DNA of 64,000 bases, from contig NZ_JARACP010000001.1 in the NCBI RefSeq assembly GCF_028765545.1, positions 1-64,000 of the forward strand. Reading direction: 5' to 3'. Positions within the stretch are counted from its first letter, which is position 1. Every line of letters begins with the position of its first letter. The DNA is from Aliivibrio sp. S4MY1 (GTDB lineage Bacteria > Pseudomonadota > Gammaproteobacteria > Enterobacterales > Vibrionaceae). The notes below the pieces were generated by a model, which made no database searches, was not told the origin of the DNA, and saw only the letters and a list, made by a program, of their open reading frames with translations. The translations under genes and the position numbers were made by a program. Positions 45,407-58,691 of this stretch are shown here, piece after piece.

Positions 45407-46134
45407 GTTCAATTTTACTTGGCGTTAATATCGATCACGTAGCAACCCTTCGTAATGCACGAGGTACAAAATACCCAGATCCTGTTCATGCGGCAGAAAT
45501 CGCAGAGCGAGCTGGCGCGGCGGGTATTACGATCCATCTACGTGAAGATCGTCGTCATATTAACGATCGTGATGTGCGTATCTTACGTGAAACGTTGCAA
45601 ACACGAATGAACTTAGAGATGGCAGTAACGGATGAAATGGTAGGCATTGCGCTTAAAACACAGCCAGAGTTTGTTTGTTTAGTGCCTGAAAAACGTGAAG
45701 AGCTAACCACTGAAGGTGGCTTGAATGTATTAGGTCAGCTTGAAAAAGTAAAAGCAGCAACGAAAACATTGTCTGACGCAGGGATTAAAGTTTCTCTATT
45801 TATCGATGCAGATAAAGAACAAATTGATGCAGCGGTTGAGTGTGGTGCGCCTTTCATTGAACTTCATACTGGCGCTTATGCGGATGCAGAAACAGAAGAA
45901 GCACAACAAGATGAGTTGAAAAAAATCGCTGCAGGTGCAAGCTATGCTGCTGCTAAAGGCTTAATTGTTAATGCAGGCCATGGTTTAACGTATCATAATG
46001 TTGAAGCGATTGCGGCACTGCCAGAAATCTATGAATTAAACATCGGCCACTCTATTATGGGACGTGCAGTGTTTGATGGTTTAGAAAAAGCGGTCGCGGA
46101 TATGCACCGTATTATGCTTGGTGCTCGTAAGTAA
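45403..46134 (+). CDS. pdxJ: Pyridoxine 5'-phosphate synthase
   Basis: PdxJ condenses 1-deoxyxylulose-5-phosphate with 3-amino-2-oxopropyl phosphate to make pyridoxine phosphate. The 243-residue TIM barrel opens with [20 protein letters not shown] and contains [33 protein letters not shown] and [16 protein letters not shown] are further family motifs, and the C-terminal [17 protein letters not shown] holds the phosphate-binding site. It overlaps recO by four bases and acpS by one, so recO-pdxJ-acpS is a tight operon. Confidence 0.97.
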   Translation: MSSILLGVNIDHVATLRNARGTKYPDPVHAAEIAERAGAAGITIHLREDRRHINDRDVRILRETLQTRMNLEMAVTDEMVGIALKTQPEFVCLVPEKREELTTEGGLNVLGQLEKVKAATKTLSDAGIKVSLFIDADKEQIDAAVECGAPFIELHTGAYADAETEEAQQDELKKIAAGASYAAAKGLIVNAGHGLTYHNVEAIAALPEIYELNIGHSIMGRAVFDGLEKAVADMHRIMLGARK

Positions 46135-46514
46135 TGGCAATTGTTGGTCTAGGGACTGATATTGCTGAAATAGAAAGGGTTGAAAAAGCCCTTTCTCGTT
46201 CAGGAGATGCGTTTGCAGAGCGCATCTTGAGTCAATCTGAATTTGAAAAATATCAAAGTCTAAAACAAAAAGGGCGTTTTTTAGCGAAGCGTTTCGCTGC
46301 AAAAGAAGCCGCCTCAAAAGCACTAGGAACCGGCATTGCTCATGGTGTTACTTTTCATGATTTTAGTGTCTCTAATGATGAAAACGGTAAACCCATCTTA
46401 GAACTCATGGGTAAAGCTCTTGAGTTATCTCAAAAAATGAGTGTTTCCCATATTCACCTTACAATATCCGATGAGCGCCATTACGCGGTTGCAACGGTAA
46501 TTTTTGAATCTTAA
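46134..46514 (+). CDS. acpS: Holo-[acyl-carrier-protein] synthase
   Basis: AcpS transfers the phosphopantetheine arm of CoA to acyl carrier protein. The 126-residue protein has the magnesium-binding [16 protein letters not shown] near residue 5 and the [20 protein letters not shown] motif near residue 55. [17 protein letters not shown] is at the end. Standard length. It converges on barA with only 5 bp between stop codons and no obvious intrinsic terminator between them. Confidence 0.97.
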   Translation: MAIVGLGTDIAEIERVEKALSRSGDAFAERILSQSEFEKYQSLKQKGRFLAKRFAAKEAASKALGTGIAHGVTFHDFSVSNDENGKPILELMGKALELSQKMSVSHIHLTISDERHYAVATVIFES

Positions 46515-46519
46515 CTAAG

Positions 46520-49309
46520 CTACTTCAACCATTGAGTGGCATCTTTTGTCACTTTATACATTTCATCTTGCAGCTCAAATAATTCAGGTTCAATGTCTTC
46601 AATCGATTGCTCCTGTCTTAGAGCAGTTTCAATTAAATTACATAACTGCTTTAGTCTAGGCACGCCACAATATGAGCTACTTCCATGAAGTTTATGTATG
46701 TAATGGCACAGTTCTTCAGTTGATGAGTTACCCTCTAGGGCTTTTTCTATCCAGCCATCGACTTCTGGAATAAATTCTATCAGCATTTCAAGCATCTCTT
46801 TTGCGAGCTCTTCTTTTCCTGCTGATTGCTTTAATGCCGCTTCCCAATCAATGCTACTACTTTTATCACAACTAGCTTCTTCCACATGAAGTTCAGGGAT
46901 CGCGTCGGCTAAAATTTCAATTTTTTCTACATCAGATTTATCCGTTAATGGACTCCAATGAATGATAACTTGCTGTAGGACATGCTCTTCAATTGGTTTG
47001 GTTAGATAATCATCCATTCCTTCGTTAATTAATCGTTCTCGTTCACCTTCCATTGCATGAGCGGTTACTGCAACAACAGGAGTTTGAGCGTTTAATACTG
47101 TTTTACGGATTTCTTTACATGCCATAACGCCATCCATTTTAGGCATTTGAATATCCATTAAAATAATATCGAACTTTTGTTCAGTGGCTTGTTGCACTGC
47201 ATCAATACCATTTTTACAGGTCACTACGGTTTCAACTTGTTCATGTAATAAGGCGGAAATAAGCTTAAGGTTAGCTGGGTTATCGTCTACAGCCATCACT
47301 TTAATTGGTAAGCGTTGAGACTTGTCGTCATGCGCCATTAAGTCCGGCAATGCGAGCTCTTGCATTGGCTGCTTATGGTGTAATAAGGTATCGAGTAGCT
47401 TTTTCTTAGCAAATGGCTTTGATAAACAAGTTATATGAGAAAGTTGATTTATCTCTTCAGTGAGTGCTAGCTCGGTACTTGGCAAACCAATAACAATAGT
47501 TGGGCAATAAGGTGCCAGTTTTTTAGATATTAGGTCTAATGATTGTGCTGTAGGTTTAGAACTTGAATTTAAGCTAATCAAAGCAAAATCATGAGGTTCA
47601 ATAATATCAGGCAAGGTTGAACGATAGGTAACAAATACCCCATGATGAATAAACTGCTGTTGTAAAATAGAGGCAGACTGCATATTAGGCTCAATTAACA
47701 GAAGCTTTTTATTTTCTAATTGAGAAATATCGCGTTCATCAATCATTGGTAGCTCTGTTGAGCTCATTTTAATCGTAAACCAGAAAGTCGAACCTTGGTG
47801 CAAGCGACTGCTTAAGCCGATCTCACCTCCCATTTGAGCGACTAGTTTTTGAGTGATAACTAAACCTAGACCTGTACCGCCATAACGACGAGAAATACTG
47901 GCATCAGCCTGACTAAAGGCTTGGAACAGTTGAGCTTGTTGGCGTTCAGAAATACCAATTCCTGTATCTCGAATAACAAACTGCAGATCAATGCTGTCGT
48001 CATGCAAGTGTTTTAACTCAACAGAAATATCGATATTACCTTTCTCGGTAAATTTAATCGAGTTACCAACGAGGTTATTCAGAACTTGCTGAATACGAAG
48101 TGGGTCACCAATTAACCCTGATGGAACGCGTTGATCTATCTTAAGAGTGATTTCCAACCCTTTTTCATGTGCGCTTGGGGCTAGTAAACTCACCACTTCA
48201 TCAAGAGTATCTTGGAAATTAAACGGCAAGTTTTCTAGCAGTAACTTACCGGCTTCAAGTTTCGAAAAATCAAGAATGTCATTGATGATCGTTAATAGGT
48301 TATTCGCAGAACGTTCAATGGTTTGTAAGTAATCTTGTTGGTTATTCGATAGAGAGGTTTTTAGCATTTGGCGAGTAAAACCGATAACGCCATTAAGTGG
48401 AGTTCGTAACTCGTGCGACATATTGGCTAAGAATTCAGACTTCACACGAGCTGCCTCTTGAGCGCGCTTTTTAGCAATATCTAATTCTACGTTTTGAATC
48501 TCTAGTTGCTCTAAAGTCTCACGTAAATCAGACGTTGCTTGGTCGATACTTTGCTGCATCTCGACATGATATTCAGATAAAGAAATAGCCATGGCATTAA
48601 TGCCATTTTTAAGGGTGTCTAATTCACCATGCAGTTTGTTTTCAATACGTACATTTAAATGACCACGGCGAATACGGTCAACCACGCTGACCATATGTGA
48701 AATAGGTTGAGTCACATCTTGCATTAAGCGATAAGCAAAGACACCAGACAAGCTAAGCCCAAGCATTAAAACAATCAAGGCAGAGAATATTTCTTGGTAT
48801 TGCTGAAGTCGTAAACTCGATAAGTCCAGTTCAATCGCAATATAGCCTAAAGGCTCATTCATATGTGATGAATCAAAGTTGGTAGAGAATTGGCCTTCTG
48901 GAAGGATCGGTGTTCTTAATATGATCGATTCTTCTTGAAAAGTAATATCTAACAATAAAGGAATTGGTTGGTTTTTTGGAAATGTTAAACTTTCAAAGTT
49001 AGGGTGGAAGTTGGACGTTACAAAAAGTTCATGATGTTCATCAAATACGGCAATACTACGAACAATTTTAGAGTGTTTTCGATGAGCATAGCTAATTAAG
49101 CGTCGGACAGCCTCTCGGTTTTTACCCGTCATACCGTACTCACTCGAAATCGCTAGAGGTTCAATGATACTTGTACCACTAGAAATAAGTTGAGCTTCCA
49201 AATCATTATATCGATTCATGGTAAAGAAACCACTTAGCAATAAACCGATGATTAATGTTGGTGCCAATGTTAGCGTGATGACTCGTGCGCGCAAACCGTA
49301 TTTTGTCAT
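46520..49309 (-). CDS. barA: Hybrid sensor histidine kinase BarA
   Basis: BarA (VarS in vibrios) phosphorylates UvrY/VarA, which drives the Csr small RNAs and carbon-storage control. The 929-residue protein has two membrane helices (about 10-30 and 165-190) around a periplasmic sensor region, then a HAMP domain and coiled coil. The H-box has His299 in MSHELRTPLNG. An ATPase domain (DTGIGI, GGTGLGL), a degenerate receiver-like section, a receiver with Asp719 in LMDIQMPKMDG and an HPt domain with His872 in HKLHGSSSYCG follow. The partner response regulator is not in the window. Confidence 0.95.
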   Translation of the reverse strand: MTKYGLRARVITLTLAPTLIIGLLLSGFFTMNRYNDLEAQLISSGTSIIEPLAISSEYGMTGKNREAVRRLISYAHRKHSKIVRSIAVFDEHHELFVTSNFHPNFESLTFPKNQPIPLLLDITFQEESIILRTPILPEGQFSTNFDSSHMNEPLGYIAIELDLSSLRLQQYQEIFSALIVLMLGLSLSGVFAYRLMQDVTQPISHMVSVVDRIRRGHLNVRIENKLHGELDTLKNGINAMAISLSEYHVEMQQSIDQATSDLRETLEQLEIQNVELDIAKKRAQEAARVKSEFLANMSHELRTPLNGVIGFTRQMLKTSLSNNQQDYLQTIERSANNLLTIINDILDFSKLEAGKLLLENLPFNFQDTLDEVVSLLAPSAHEKGLEITLKIDQRVPSGLIGDPLRIQQVLNNLVGNSIKFTEKGNIDISVELKHLHDDSIDLQFVIRDTGIGISERQQAQLFQAFSQADASISRRYGGTGLGLVITQKLVAQMGGEIGLSSRLHQGSTFWFTIKMSSTELPMIDERDISQLENKKLLLIEPNMQSASILQQQFIHHGVFVTYRSTLPDIIEPHDFALISLNSSSKPTAQSLDLISKKLAPYCPTIVIGLPSTELALTEEINQLSHITCLSKPFAKKKLLDTLLHHKQPMQELALPDLMAHDDKSQRLPIKVMAVDDNPANLKLISALLHEQVETVVTCKNGIDAVQQATEQKFDIILMDIQMPKMDGVMACKEIRKTVLNAQTPVVAVTAHAMEGERERLINEGMDDYLTKPIEEHVLQQVIIHWSPLTDKSDVEKIEILADAIPELHVEEASCDKSSSIDWEAALKQSAGKEELAKEMLEMLIEFIPEVDGWIEKALEGNSSTEELCHYIHKLHGSSSYCGVPRLKQLCNLIETALRQEQSIEDIEPELFELQDEMYKVTKDATQWLK

Positions 49310-49482
49310 ATTTATTCGTTCTGATTAACTTCCTTGAGCGCGTAGCTTAATCAAGTTAGAGAGTAACCTCAATTATTCTATGTCGAAATCGTAAGTTGAA
49401 ACGTAAATGATCACTAATCAGGGCTACATCTTAATGTTGTTTCGGTATAATGGCGTTAATTTTAGTAAATCAGGCAATAATC

Positions 49483-50799
49483 ATGGCGCAGTTCTTCAAA
49501 GCGAAAAAGAAAGCTTCAGTAAATACAAAGCATCATTCTGTTGATGTGGTTCGATTAGATCATAATGGCGCAGGCATCGCTTTTGTGGATAAGAAGCCTG
49601 TATTTATTGATGGTGCTTTGCCTGAAGAAAAGGCGATTATTCAATTTACAGAGCAGAAAAAACAATATGCTCGTGCTAGGCTGATTAAGGTAATTCAAAA
49701 AAGTACTAAACGCCAAGCGCCAATTTGTCAGCATTATCATGAATGTGGTGGATGTAATTTACAGCACTTACAGCATCAAGAACAAATTGCAGCAAAAAAT
49801 CAAAAGCTGCAAGAGTTAATGCAAAAGCAAGGTGTTGAGCATTGTGAAGTCGTCGCTCCAATTAGTGATAATGAACAAGGTTACCGTCGACGAGCTCGTA
49901 TTAGTTTAATGGTAAATAAACAGACGAATCAGTTAGATTTTGGTTTCCGTAAAAAGCAGAGTAAAGCTATTGTTAATGTTCGTCATTGCCCAGTGCTTGT
50001 TCAGGAATTGGATCAACATTTAGAGTCTTTACATGCATTATTGAACCAACTAAAAGGTAAGAAGCACCTAGGGCATGTTGAACTTGTGCAAGCAGATAAC
50101 GGCAGCGTTTTACTTATTCGCCATGTTGCTGAGTTTAATGAGAAGGATCATCAATCCTTAGTGAATTATTGTGAAGAACGCAATTTGATCTTATATCTAA
50201 TGCCTGAGAGTGATGTATTAACCCACGTTTGTGGAGAAGAACCATATTATGTAATTGATGGTGCTAAAATTTATTTTACGCCGAAAGATTTCATTCAAGT
50301 GAATCGTCACGTTAATAACAAAATGGTTGAGCAAGCATTGTCCTGGCTCAACCTAAAAGAAACAGATAGTGTGTTGGATTTGTTTTGTGGTCTTGGTAAT
50401 TTTAGTTTGCCTTTAGCTCAAAAAGTGAAAAACGTTGTTGGTATTGAAGGCGTGGATGAAATGGTTCAACGTGCTCAATCGAATGCAAAAAGAAATGCAC
50501 TAGATAATGTCACGTTTTATCAAGCAAATTTAGAAGAAGATATCACTGATCAAGTGTGGGCTAGCACAAAGTTTACAAAGATTTTACTCGATCCTGCCAG
50601 AGCAGGGGCTGCAGGAGTGATGGAAACTGTGGCAAAATTAACACCTCAAACCGTGGTTTATGTATCGTGCAACCCGGCAACACTTGCACGCGATAGCCAG
50701 TTACTTATTCAACACGGTTACAAGCTTACTAGGCTAGGTATGCTTGATATGTTCCCACATACAGGACATTTAGAATCTATGGCTTTGTTTGAGCGATAA
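49483..50799 (+). CDS. rlmD: 23S rRNA (uracil1939-C5)-methyltransferase
   Basis: RlmD (RumA) methylates U1939 of 23S rRNA using SAM. The 438-residue protein has an N-terminal TRAM domain, a 4Fe-4S cluster motif CQHYHECGGCNLQH with a fourth Cys in RHCPV, and VLDLFCGLGNFSLPLA for SAM binding. The catalytic region YVSCNPATLARD contains the nucleophilic Cys. I chose the ATG at 49483 (MAQFFKAKKK), which matches E. coli RumA, over a frame starting 11 codons earlier. The barA-rlmD-relA order is as in E. coli. Confidence 0.96.
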   Translation: MAQFFKAKKKASVNTKHHSVDVVRLDHNGAGIAFVDKKPVFIDGALPEEKAIIQFTEQKKQYARARLIKVIQKSTKRQAPICQHYHECGGCNLQHLQHQEQIAAKNQKLQELMQKQGVEHCEVVAPISDNEQGYRRRARISLMVNKQTNQLDFGFRKKQSKAIVNVRHCPVLVQELDQHLESLHALLNQLKGKKHLGHVELVQADNGSVLLIRHVAEFNEKDHQSLVNYCEERNLILYLMPESDVLTHVCGEEPYYVIDGAKIYFTPKDFIQVNRHVNNKMVEQALSWLNLKETDSVLDLFCGLGNFSLPLAQKVKNVVGIEGVDEMVQRAQSNAKRNALDNVTFYQANLEEDITDQVWASTKFTKILLDPARAGAAGVMETVAKLTPQTVVYVSCNPATLARDSQLLIQHGYKLTRLGMLDMFPHTGHLESMALFER

Positions 50800-50870
50800 T
50801 TAGCGGTAATGCTAACTACGCTTAAAAAGTCTAAAAGAATCATTATAAAATTGGATTATAGGAAACGGAC

Positions 50871-53108
50871 ATGGTCGCAGTTCGCGGAGCACATCTTAAG
50901 GAAAATGAAGAGTTCGAGTTAGGTGAATGGATCACCAGCCTTGAACAAGATAAAAACACCTCAAAAAAATTGACTGAGGTGTATAAGCAATGTGAAGAGT
51001 TAGTCGCTTCTCATGAAGAAGGACAGCTCTTGCTATGGCGCGGCCGTGAGATGATTGAGATATTAATCACCTTAAGTATGGACAAGCCAACACTTATTGC
51101 TGCTCAGTTATTCCCTTTAGTGTCATCTGGTGTTTTAGACAGGGAAACGTTAACTGAGAACTACAATAAAGAAATTGAAAAATTGATTGATGGCGTTGAA
51201 GAGATGGACGCTATTGGTCAATTAAATGCGTCCGTAGATGCTGAGTCTGCCTCTTCTCAGGTGGATAATATTCGCCGAATGCTACTTGCGATGGTGGACG
51301 ATTTCCGCTGTGTGATCATTAAATTAGCAGAGCGTATTTGTAATCTACGTGAAGTGAAAAATGAACCAGATGAAGTGCGACGTGCTGCAGCAAAAGAGTG
51401 TAATAACCTATATGCACCATTAGCAAACCGTTTAGGTATTGGTCAATTAAAGTGGGAAATTGAAGATTACTCTTTTCGTTATCAACACCCTGATACTTAT
51501 AAGAAAATAGCTAAGCAGTTATCTGAGCGTCGTATTGTTCGTGAACAGTATATCGAAGATTTTGTCACCGGTCTTAGTGATGAAATGCAAGAGTACAACA
51601 TCAATGCAGAGGTGAGTGGGCGTCCTAAACACATCTATAGTATTTGGCGCAAGATGCAGAAAAAGAGCTTAGAATTTGATGAGCTGTTTGATGTGCGAGC
51701 GGTTCGTATTATAGCAGACAAACTGCAAGATTGTTATGCGGCTCTTGGTGTTGTTCATACCAAATTTAAGCATTTGCCAAGTGAATTTGACGATTATGTA
51801 GCGAATCCTAAGCCTAATGGATATCAGTCTATCCACACCGTGGTATTAGGCCCAGAAGGGAAGACGATTGAAATCCAGATCCGTACCAAGGATATGCATG
51901 AAGACTCAGAGCTAGGCGTTGCCGCGCACTGGAAATACAAAGAAGGTTCATCAAACAGTAGTCGCAGTGGTTACGACGAAAAAATTACATGGCTACGTAA
52001 GCTGCTTGATTGGCAAGAAGAGATGTCTGATTCTGGCGAAATGCTGGATGAACTTCGCAGTCAAGTGTTTGATGATCGTGTTTATGCCTTTACGCCTCGT
52101 GGCGATGTCGTCGATTTACCAATGGGCGCAACACCGTTAGATTTTGCGTATCACATACACTCAGAAGTCGGACATCGTTGCATTGGTGCAAAAGTAGGGG
52201 GACGAATAGTTCCATTTACGCATCAATTGAGCATGGGTGATCAAGTTGAAATTATCACACAAAAAGAGCCGAACCCATCACGAGATTGGTTAAATCCAAC
52301 ATTAGGTTTTGTTAACTCAGGCCGTGCTCGCGCTAAAATTAACGCATGGTTCAGAAAGCAGAGTCGAGAGAAGAATCTTGATGCAGGTAAAGAGATCTTA
52401 GAAACAGAGCTTGCTAAGATTGGTGGTACATTAAAAGATGCTGAGCGCTATGCACTTAAGCGTTTTAATGTGAACTCGACAGATGAGCTTTTTGCAGGCG
52501 TTGGCAGTGGTGACTTACGTATTAACCAAGTGATTAATCATATTAATGCGTTAGTGAATAAACCGACTGCTGAGCAAGAAGATCAAAAGGCACTCGAACA
52601 ACTGCAAGAGTTAGAAGCCAAAGCACAAGCACAAGCTCAAGCGCAAAATAAAAAGCGTAATGATGCGGTTGTCGTTGAAGGGGTTGATAACTTAATGACT
52701 CACCTTGCTCGTTGTTGTCAACCGATCCCTGGTGATCCAATTGCCGGCTACATTACACAAGGGCGCGGCATTTCGGTTCACCGTAGCGATTGCGATCAAT
52801 TAAACGAACTTCGTCATCATGCTGCTGAACGTATTATTGACACGGTGTGGGGCACAGGTTTTGAAGGGTCTTACATACTGACGCTACGAGTGACAGCAAT
52901 GGATCGTTCAGGTTTGCTAAAAGATCTTACCAGTTTGTTTGCCAATGAAAAAGTGAAAGTCTCTGGGATGAAGAGCCGCAATGATCATAAGAAACAGCTG
53001 TTGATCATGGACTTTGATCTTGAAGTTTTTAATGCTGATATTTTGGCTCGATTGCTCACACGAGTAGAGCAAGTGAAGGATGTAATAGAAGCTACACGAC
53101 TTTCATAA
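50871..53108 (+). CDS. relA: (p)ppGpp synthetase RelA
   Basis: RelA makes the alarmone (p)ppGpp on ribosomes stalled with uncharged tRNA. The 745-residue protein has an HD-like N-terminal region without the HD catalytic pair. The synthetase domain carries the EFDDYVANPKPNGYQSIHT segment, whose ExDD motif marks monofunctional RelA rather than bifunctional SpoT. A TGS domain (VYAFTPRGDVVDLPMGATPL), a zinc-finger-like LARCCQPIPGDPIAGYI and a C-terminal ACT domain follow. Length matches E. coli RelA (744). A strong terminator follows. Confidence 0.97.
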   Translation: MVAVRGAHLKENEEFELGEWITSLEQDKNTSKKLTEVYKQCEELVASHEEGQLLLWRGREMIEILITLSMDKPTLIAAQLFPLVSSGVLDRETLTENYNKEIEKLIDGVEEMDAIGQLNASVDAESASSQVDNIRRMLLAMVDDFRCVIIKLAERICNLREVKNEPDEVRRAAAKECNNLYAPLANRLGIGQLKWEIEDYSFRYQHPDTYKKIAKQLSERRIVREQYIEDFVTGLSDEMQEYNINAEVSGRPKHIYSIWRKMQKKSLEFDELFDVRAVRIIADKLQDCYAALGVVHTKFKHLPSEFDDYVANPKPNGYQSIHTVVLGPEGKTIEIQIRTKDMHEDSELGVAAHWKYKEGSSNSSRSGYDEKITWLRKLLDWQEEMSDSGEMLDELRSQVFDDRVYAFTPRGDVVDLPMGATPLDFAYHIHSEVGHRCIGAKVGGRIVPFTHQLSMGDQVEIITQKEPNPSRDWLNPTLGFVNSGRARAKINAWFRKQSREKNLDAGKEILETELAKIGGTLKDAERYALKRFNVNSTDELFAGVGSGDLRINQVINHINALVNKPTAEQEDQKALEQLQELEAKAQAQAQAQNKKRNDAVVVEGVDNLMTHLARCCQPIPGDPIAGYITQGRGISVHRSDCDQLNELRHHAAERIIDTVWGTGFEGSYILTLRVTAMDRSGLLKDLTSLFANEKVKVSGMKSRNDHKKQLLIMDFDLEVFNADILARLLTRVEQVKDVIEATRLS

Positions 53109-53165
53109 TAAATTTATCACTTGAATAGTTGCCGTTAACTTATTGATAAATAATGTTTATATTTT

Positions 53166-53201
53166 AAAGCCGAATGCATTTTATTGCATTCGGCTTTTTT
53201 A
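53166..53201 (+). terminator. relA terminator
   Basis: A 12-13-bp stem AAGCCGAATGCA / TGCATTCGGCTT with a small T-rich loop is followed by a T-run. It isolates relA from the flagellin gene. Confidence 0.95.
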
Positions 53202-53214
53202 TTGAAAAAAAATC

Positions 53215-53241
53215 TCAAGTTCTGAAATGGCAGGCCGTAAA
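53215..53241 (+). promoter_or_regulatory. Sigma-28 (FliA) type promoter of the flagellin gene
   Basis: TCAAGTTC, an 11-bp spacer and GCCGTAAA match the sigma-28 consensus TAAAGTTT-N11-GCCGATAA at 12 of 16 positions with exact spacing. It lies between the relA terminator and the flagellin start, as expected for a late-class flagellar gene with its own promoter. Confidence 0.75.
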
Positions 53242-53311
53242 TATAGGTATCAACGATGAATTATAGGCTTCTATCCTATAACAATAAGTGAAGCCGACCG
53301 GAGCAAACATT

Positions 53312-54445
53312 ATGTCAATTTCAGTAAATACAAACATCTCAGCAATGACAGCACAACGTTACATGAACAATGCAACTGCTGCACAAACTGATTCAATGGA
53401 GAAATTGTCTTCAGGTTCAAAAATCAACAGCGCCGCTGATGATGCTTCTGGTCTGCAGATCTCAAATCGTATGACAGCACAAACTCGTGGCTTAGACGTT
53501 GCAGTTCGTAACGCTAACGAGGGCATGTCAATTGCGCAAACAGCAGAAGGCGCAATGAAAGAAACAACGAATGTTCTTCAACGTTTACGTGATTTATCTC
53601 TTCAATCAGCGAATGGTTCAAATACAGACGCAGATCGTAAAGCAATGCAAGAAGAAGCTAGTTCACTAACTGATGAACTGAATCGTATTGCAGAAACGAC
53701 TTCTTTTGCTGGCACCCGTTTAATCAATGGTGAATTTGGAACTAAGTCTTTCCAAATTGGTGCTGATTCAGGTGAAGCAGTAGCAATGACATTAAACAGC
53801 ATGCGTGCTGACGAAGCGACAATGGGTGGTAAATCTTACTTCGCTGAAGAAGGTCGTGATATCAACTGGAAAGTAGGTAGCGAAAATACGCAGTTTAATG
53901 TGACATACAATGATAAAAACGGTAATCCTCAAGAAATCAACATCTCAGCAAAAGCAGGTGATGATATTGAAGAGTTAGCGACGTACATTAATGGTCAAAC
54001 GAACGAGTTAAGCGCATCGGTAACTGAAGATGGCGTACTTCAAGTGTTCATGTCAGGTGAAACTATCTCTTCACCATTAGAGTTCAATGGCTCTCTAGCA
54101 AATGAATTAAAAATGGGTGGCGAGTCAGACGATACTGTAGCATCTATGGACCTAACAACCGTTGGTGGTGCACAGCGTTCAATTGATGTGATTGATGCCG
54201 CTCTAGAGTACGTTGATGGTAATCGTGCTTCATTAGGTGCATTCCAAAACCGTTTTGAAAGTGCAGTTAAAAACTTAACTAACATTAACGAAAACATCAC
54301 TGATTCAAATAGCCAAATTAAAGACACTGATTTTGCTAAAGAGACAACAAACTTAACTAAGACACAAATTTTAAGTCAATCAAGTTCGTCAATTTTGGCA
54401 CAAGCAAAACAAGCGCCAAGCATGGCAATGAGCTTATTAGGTTAA
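53312..54445 (+). CDS. flaF: Flagellin, orphan locus (FlaF-like)
   Basis: A 377-residue flagellin. The conserved N-terminal D0/D1 region begins [20 protein letters not shown] and includes [20 protein letters not shown]. The variable middle (about 170-300) is acidic, and the C-terminal D1/D0 ends with [20 protein letters not shown] and LSLLG-like AMSLLG. The ATG at 53312 has GGAG upstream. The gene stands alone with its own sigma-28 promoter and terminator, away from any other flagellar gene. A. fischeri is known to have five clustered flagellins and a separate flaF; the name is given on that basis and by location. Confidence 0.85.
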   Translation: MSISVNTNISAMTAQRYMNNATAAQTDSMEKLSSGSKINSAADDASGLQISNRMTAQTRGLDVAVRNANEGMSIAQTAEGAMKETTNVLQRLRDLSLQSANGSNTDADRKAMQEEASSLTDELNRIAETTSFAGTRLINGEFGTKSFQIGADSGEAVAMTLNSMRADEATMGGKSYFAEEGRDINWKVGSENTQFNVTYNDKNGNPQEINISAKAGDDIEELATYINGQTNELSASVTEDGVLQVFMSGETISSPLEFNGSLANELKMGGESDDTVASMDLTTVGGAQRSIDVIDAALEYVDGNRASLGAFQNRFESAVKNLTNINENITDSNSQIKDTDFAKETTNLTKTQILSQSSSSILAQAKQAPSMAMSLLG

Positions 54446-54486
54446 GTTAACAAAAAGCCTTTTTAATTTAAGGCGAATGTATTTTT

Positions 54487-54525
54487 AAAAAAGCGGTGAC
54501 TATAATGGTCACCGCTTTTTTTTTG
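54487..54525 (+). terminator. Flagellin terminator
   Basis: A 14-bp perfect stem AAAAAAGCGGTGAC / GTCACCGCTTTTTT with loop TATAATG is followed by more Ts. Confidence 0.95.
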
Positions 54526-54547
54526 TTTTTAAATCGAAGGGATAGAT

Positions 54548-55369
54548 ATGGCCGCTCAAAATAACATTGAACAGTTACTCTCAATAATGGCTCAATTAAG
54601 AGATAAAGAATCAGGTTGTCCGTGGGATAGAAAGCAGACGTTTGATTCTATTATCCCCCATACAATAGAAGAGACTTATGAAGTGGTGGATGCGATTCAT
54701 AAGAAGGACTGGAGCAATTTAAAAGAAGAGTTAGGGGATTTACTATTCCAAGTTATTTTTTATGCGCAAATGGCGAAAGAGGAGGGGTTATTCGATTTTA
54801 ATGATGTAGTAGATATACTAAATGAAAAGTTGGTTCGTCGTCATCCACACGTCTTTGGTGATGATGTATTCTCCTCAGAAGAAGAAATCACAGCGAATTG
54901 GGATAAAGTGAAGCAACAAGAGCGCTTAGAAAAAGAAGCGTTAAATAACATATCCCAAGAGCAAGGGAGCATATTAGATTCAGTGCCTACCGCTTTACCT
55001 GGGCTATTACGAGCAAATAAAATCCAGAAGCAGTGTGCTAAAGTTGGTTTTGATTGGGATGAATTACAGCCCGTTGCAGATAAAGTAAATGAAGAAGTGG
55101 CAGAGGTGTTAGAAGAGGCACTGAAAAAGCCGAGAAATGAAGAGAAACTTGAAGAAGAATTGGGTGATTTACTTTTTGCTACAGTAAATTTTTCACGTCA
55201 TTTAGGAAAAAACCCAGAGCAAGCTTTGTGTAAAGCAAATGATAAATTTGAGCGCCGTTTTCGTCAAATTGAAGCGAACGTCGCCAAAAAGAATAAAAAA
55301 ATAGAACAATGTGATTTAAATGAACTAGACTCTGAATGGGAAAATGTGAAGCGAAGTGAGCGGAATTGA
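54548..55369 (+). CDS. mazG: Nucleoside triphosphate pyrophosphohydrolase MazG
   Basis: MazG hydrolyses NTPs to NMPs and pyrophosphate and in E. coli dampens (p)ppGpp effects. The 273-residue protein contains two MazG repeats: one with GCPWDRKQTFDSIIPHTIEE and EELGDLLFQVIFYAQ, the other with GFDWDELQPVADKVNEEVAE and EELGDLLFATVNFSR. The metal-binding Glu/Asp residues sit in these helices. In E. coli mazEF lies between relA and mazG; here that place holds a flagellin gene and no MazEF toxin-antitoxin is present. Confidence 0.96.
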   Translation: MAAQNNIEQLLSIMAQLRDKESGCPWDRKQTFDSIIPHTIEETYEVVDAIHKKDWSNLKEELGDLLFQVIFYAQMAKEEGLFDFNDVVDILNEKLVRRHPHVFGDDVFSSEEEITANWDKVKQQERLEKEALNNISQEQGSILDSVPTALPGLLRANKIQKQCAKVGFDWDELQPVADKVNEEVAEVLEEALKKPRNEEKLEEELGDLLFATVNFSRHLGKNPEQALCKANDKFERRFRQIEANVAKKNKKIEQCDLNELDSEWENVKRSERN

Positions 55370-55497
55370 TTTGGAGCAAAAAATAAATCAATTAACTGTG
55401 ATACTTTTCACGTTGTGGCGATAAAGCGGTTCTGGTATATTCACTTCCCGTCCAGATGAAATCCATTTTTATTCCTCATTACACCAATTTCAGGTAA

Positions 55498-57141
<1,644 letters not shown>

Positions 57142-57154
57142 TAGGATATTACGG

Positions 57155-57186
57155 ATAGCTGCTCAATGTTGCAGCAGCTATTTTTA
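57155..57186 (+). terminator. Hairpin between pyrG and eno
   Basis: A 9-bp perfect stem ATAGCTGCT / AGCAGCTAT with a 9-nt loop is followed by five Ts. It probably partly terminates pyrG transcription ahead of eno. Confidence 0.75.
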
Positions 57187-57205
57187 GCTTTTAAATTAAA
57201 GATAA

Positions 57206-58519
<1,314 letters not shown>

Positions 58520-58576
58520 TCTCAATTTTTGAGAGTATGACTTGATTCTTTAATCGTTCGATTAGAATTTAGATAT

Positions 58577-58608
58577 AAAAACCGTCTCATTTGAGGCGGT
58601 TTTTTTTA
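58577..58608 (+). terminator. eno terminator
   Basis: A 12-bp stem AAAACCGTCTCA / TGAGGCGGTTTT (one G-U pair, 2-nt loop) is followed by a T-run. Confidence 0.92.
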
Positions 58609-58691
58609 TTTCAGTAAGACAGCTAGTGAAGTTCTAATGATGGATTGATATAGTTAGCTTTCTTTTATCATTTCTTATTTTCGGAGCCATT

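Noticed and set aside
53131-53138. GCCGTTAA, a sigma-28 -10-like sequence after relA
   Set aside because: It lies upstream of the relA terminator, and the nearest TAAA is 18 bp away instead of 15. The site at 53215-53241 fits much better.
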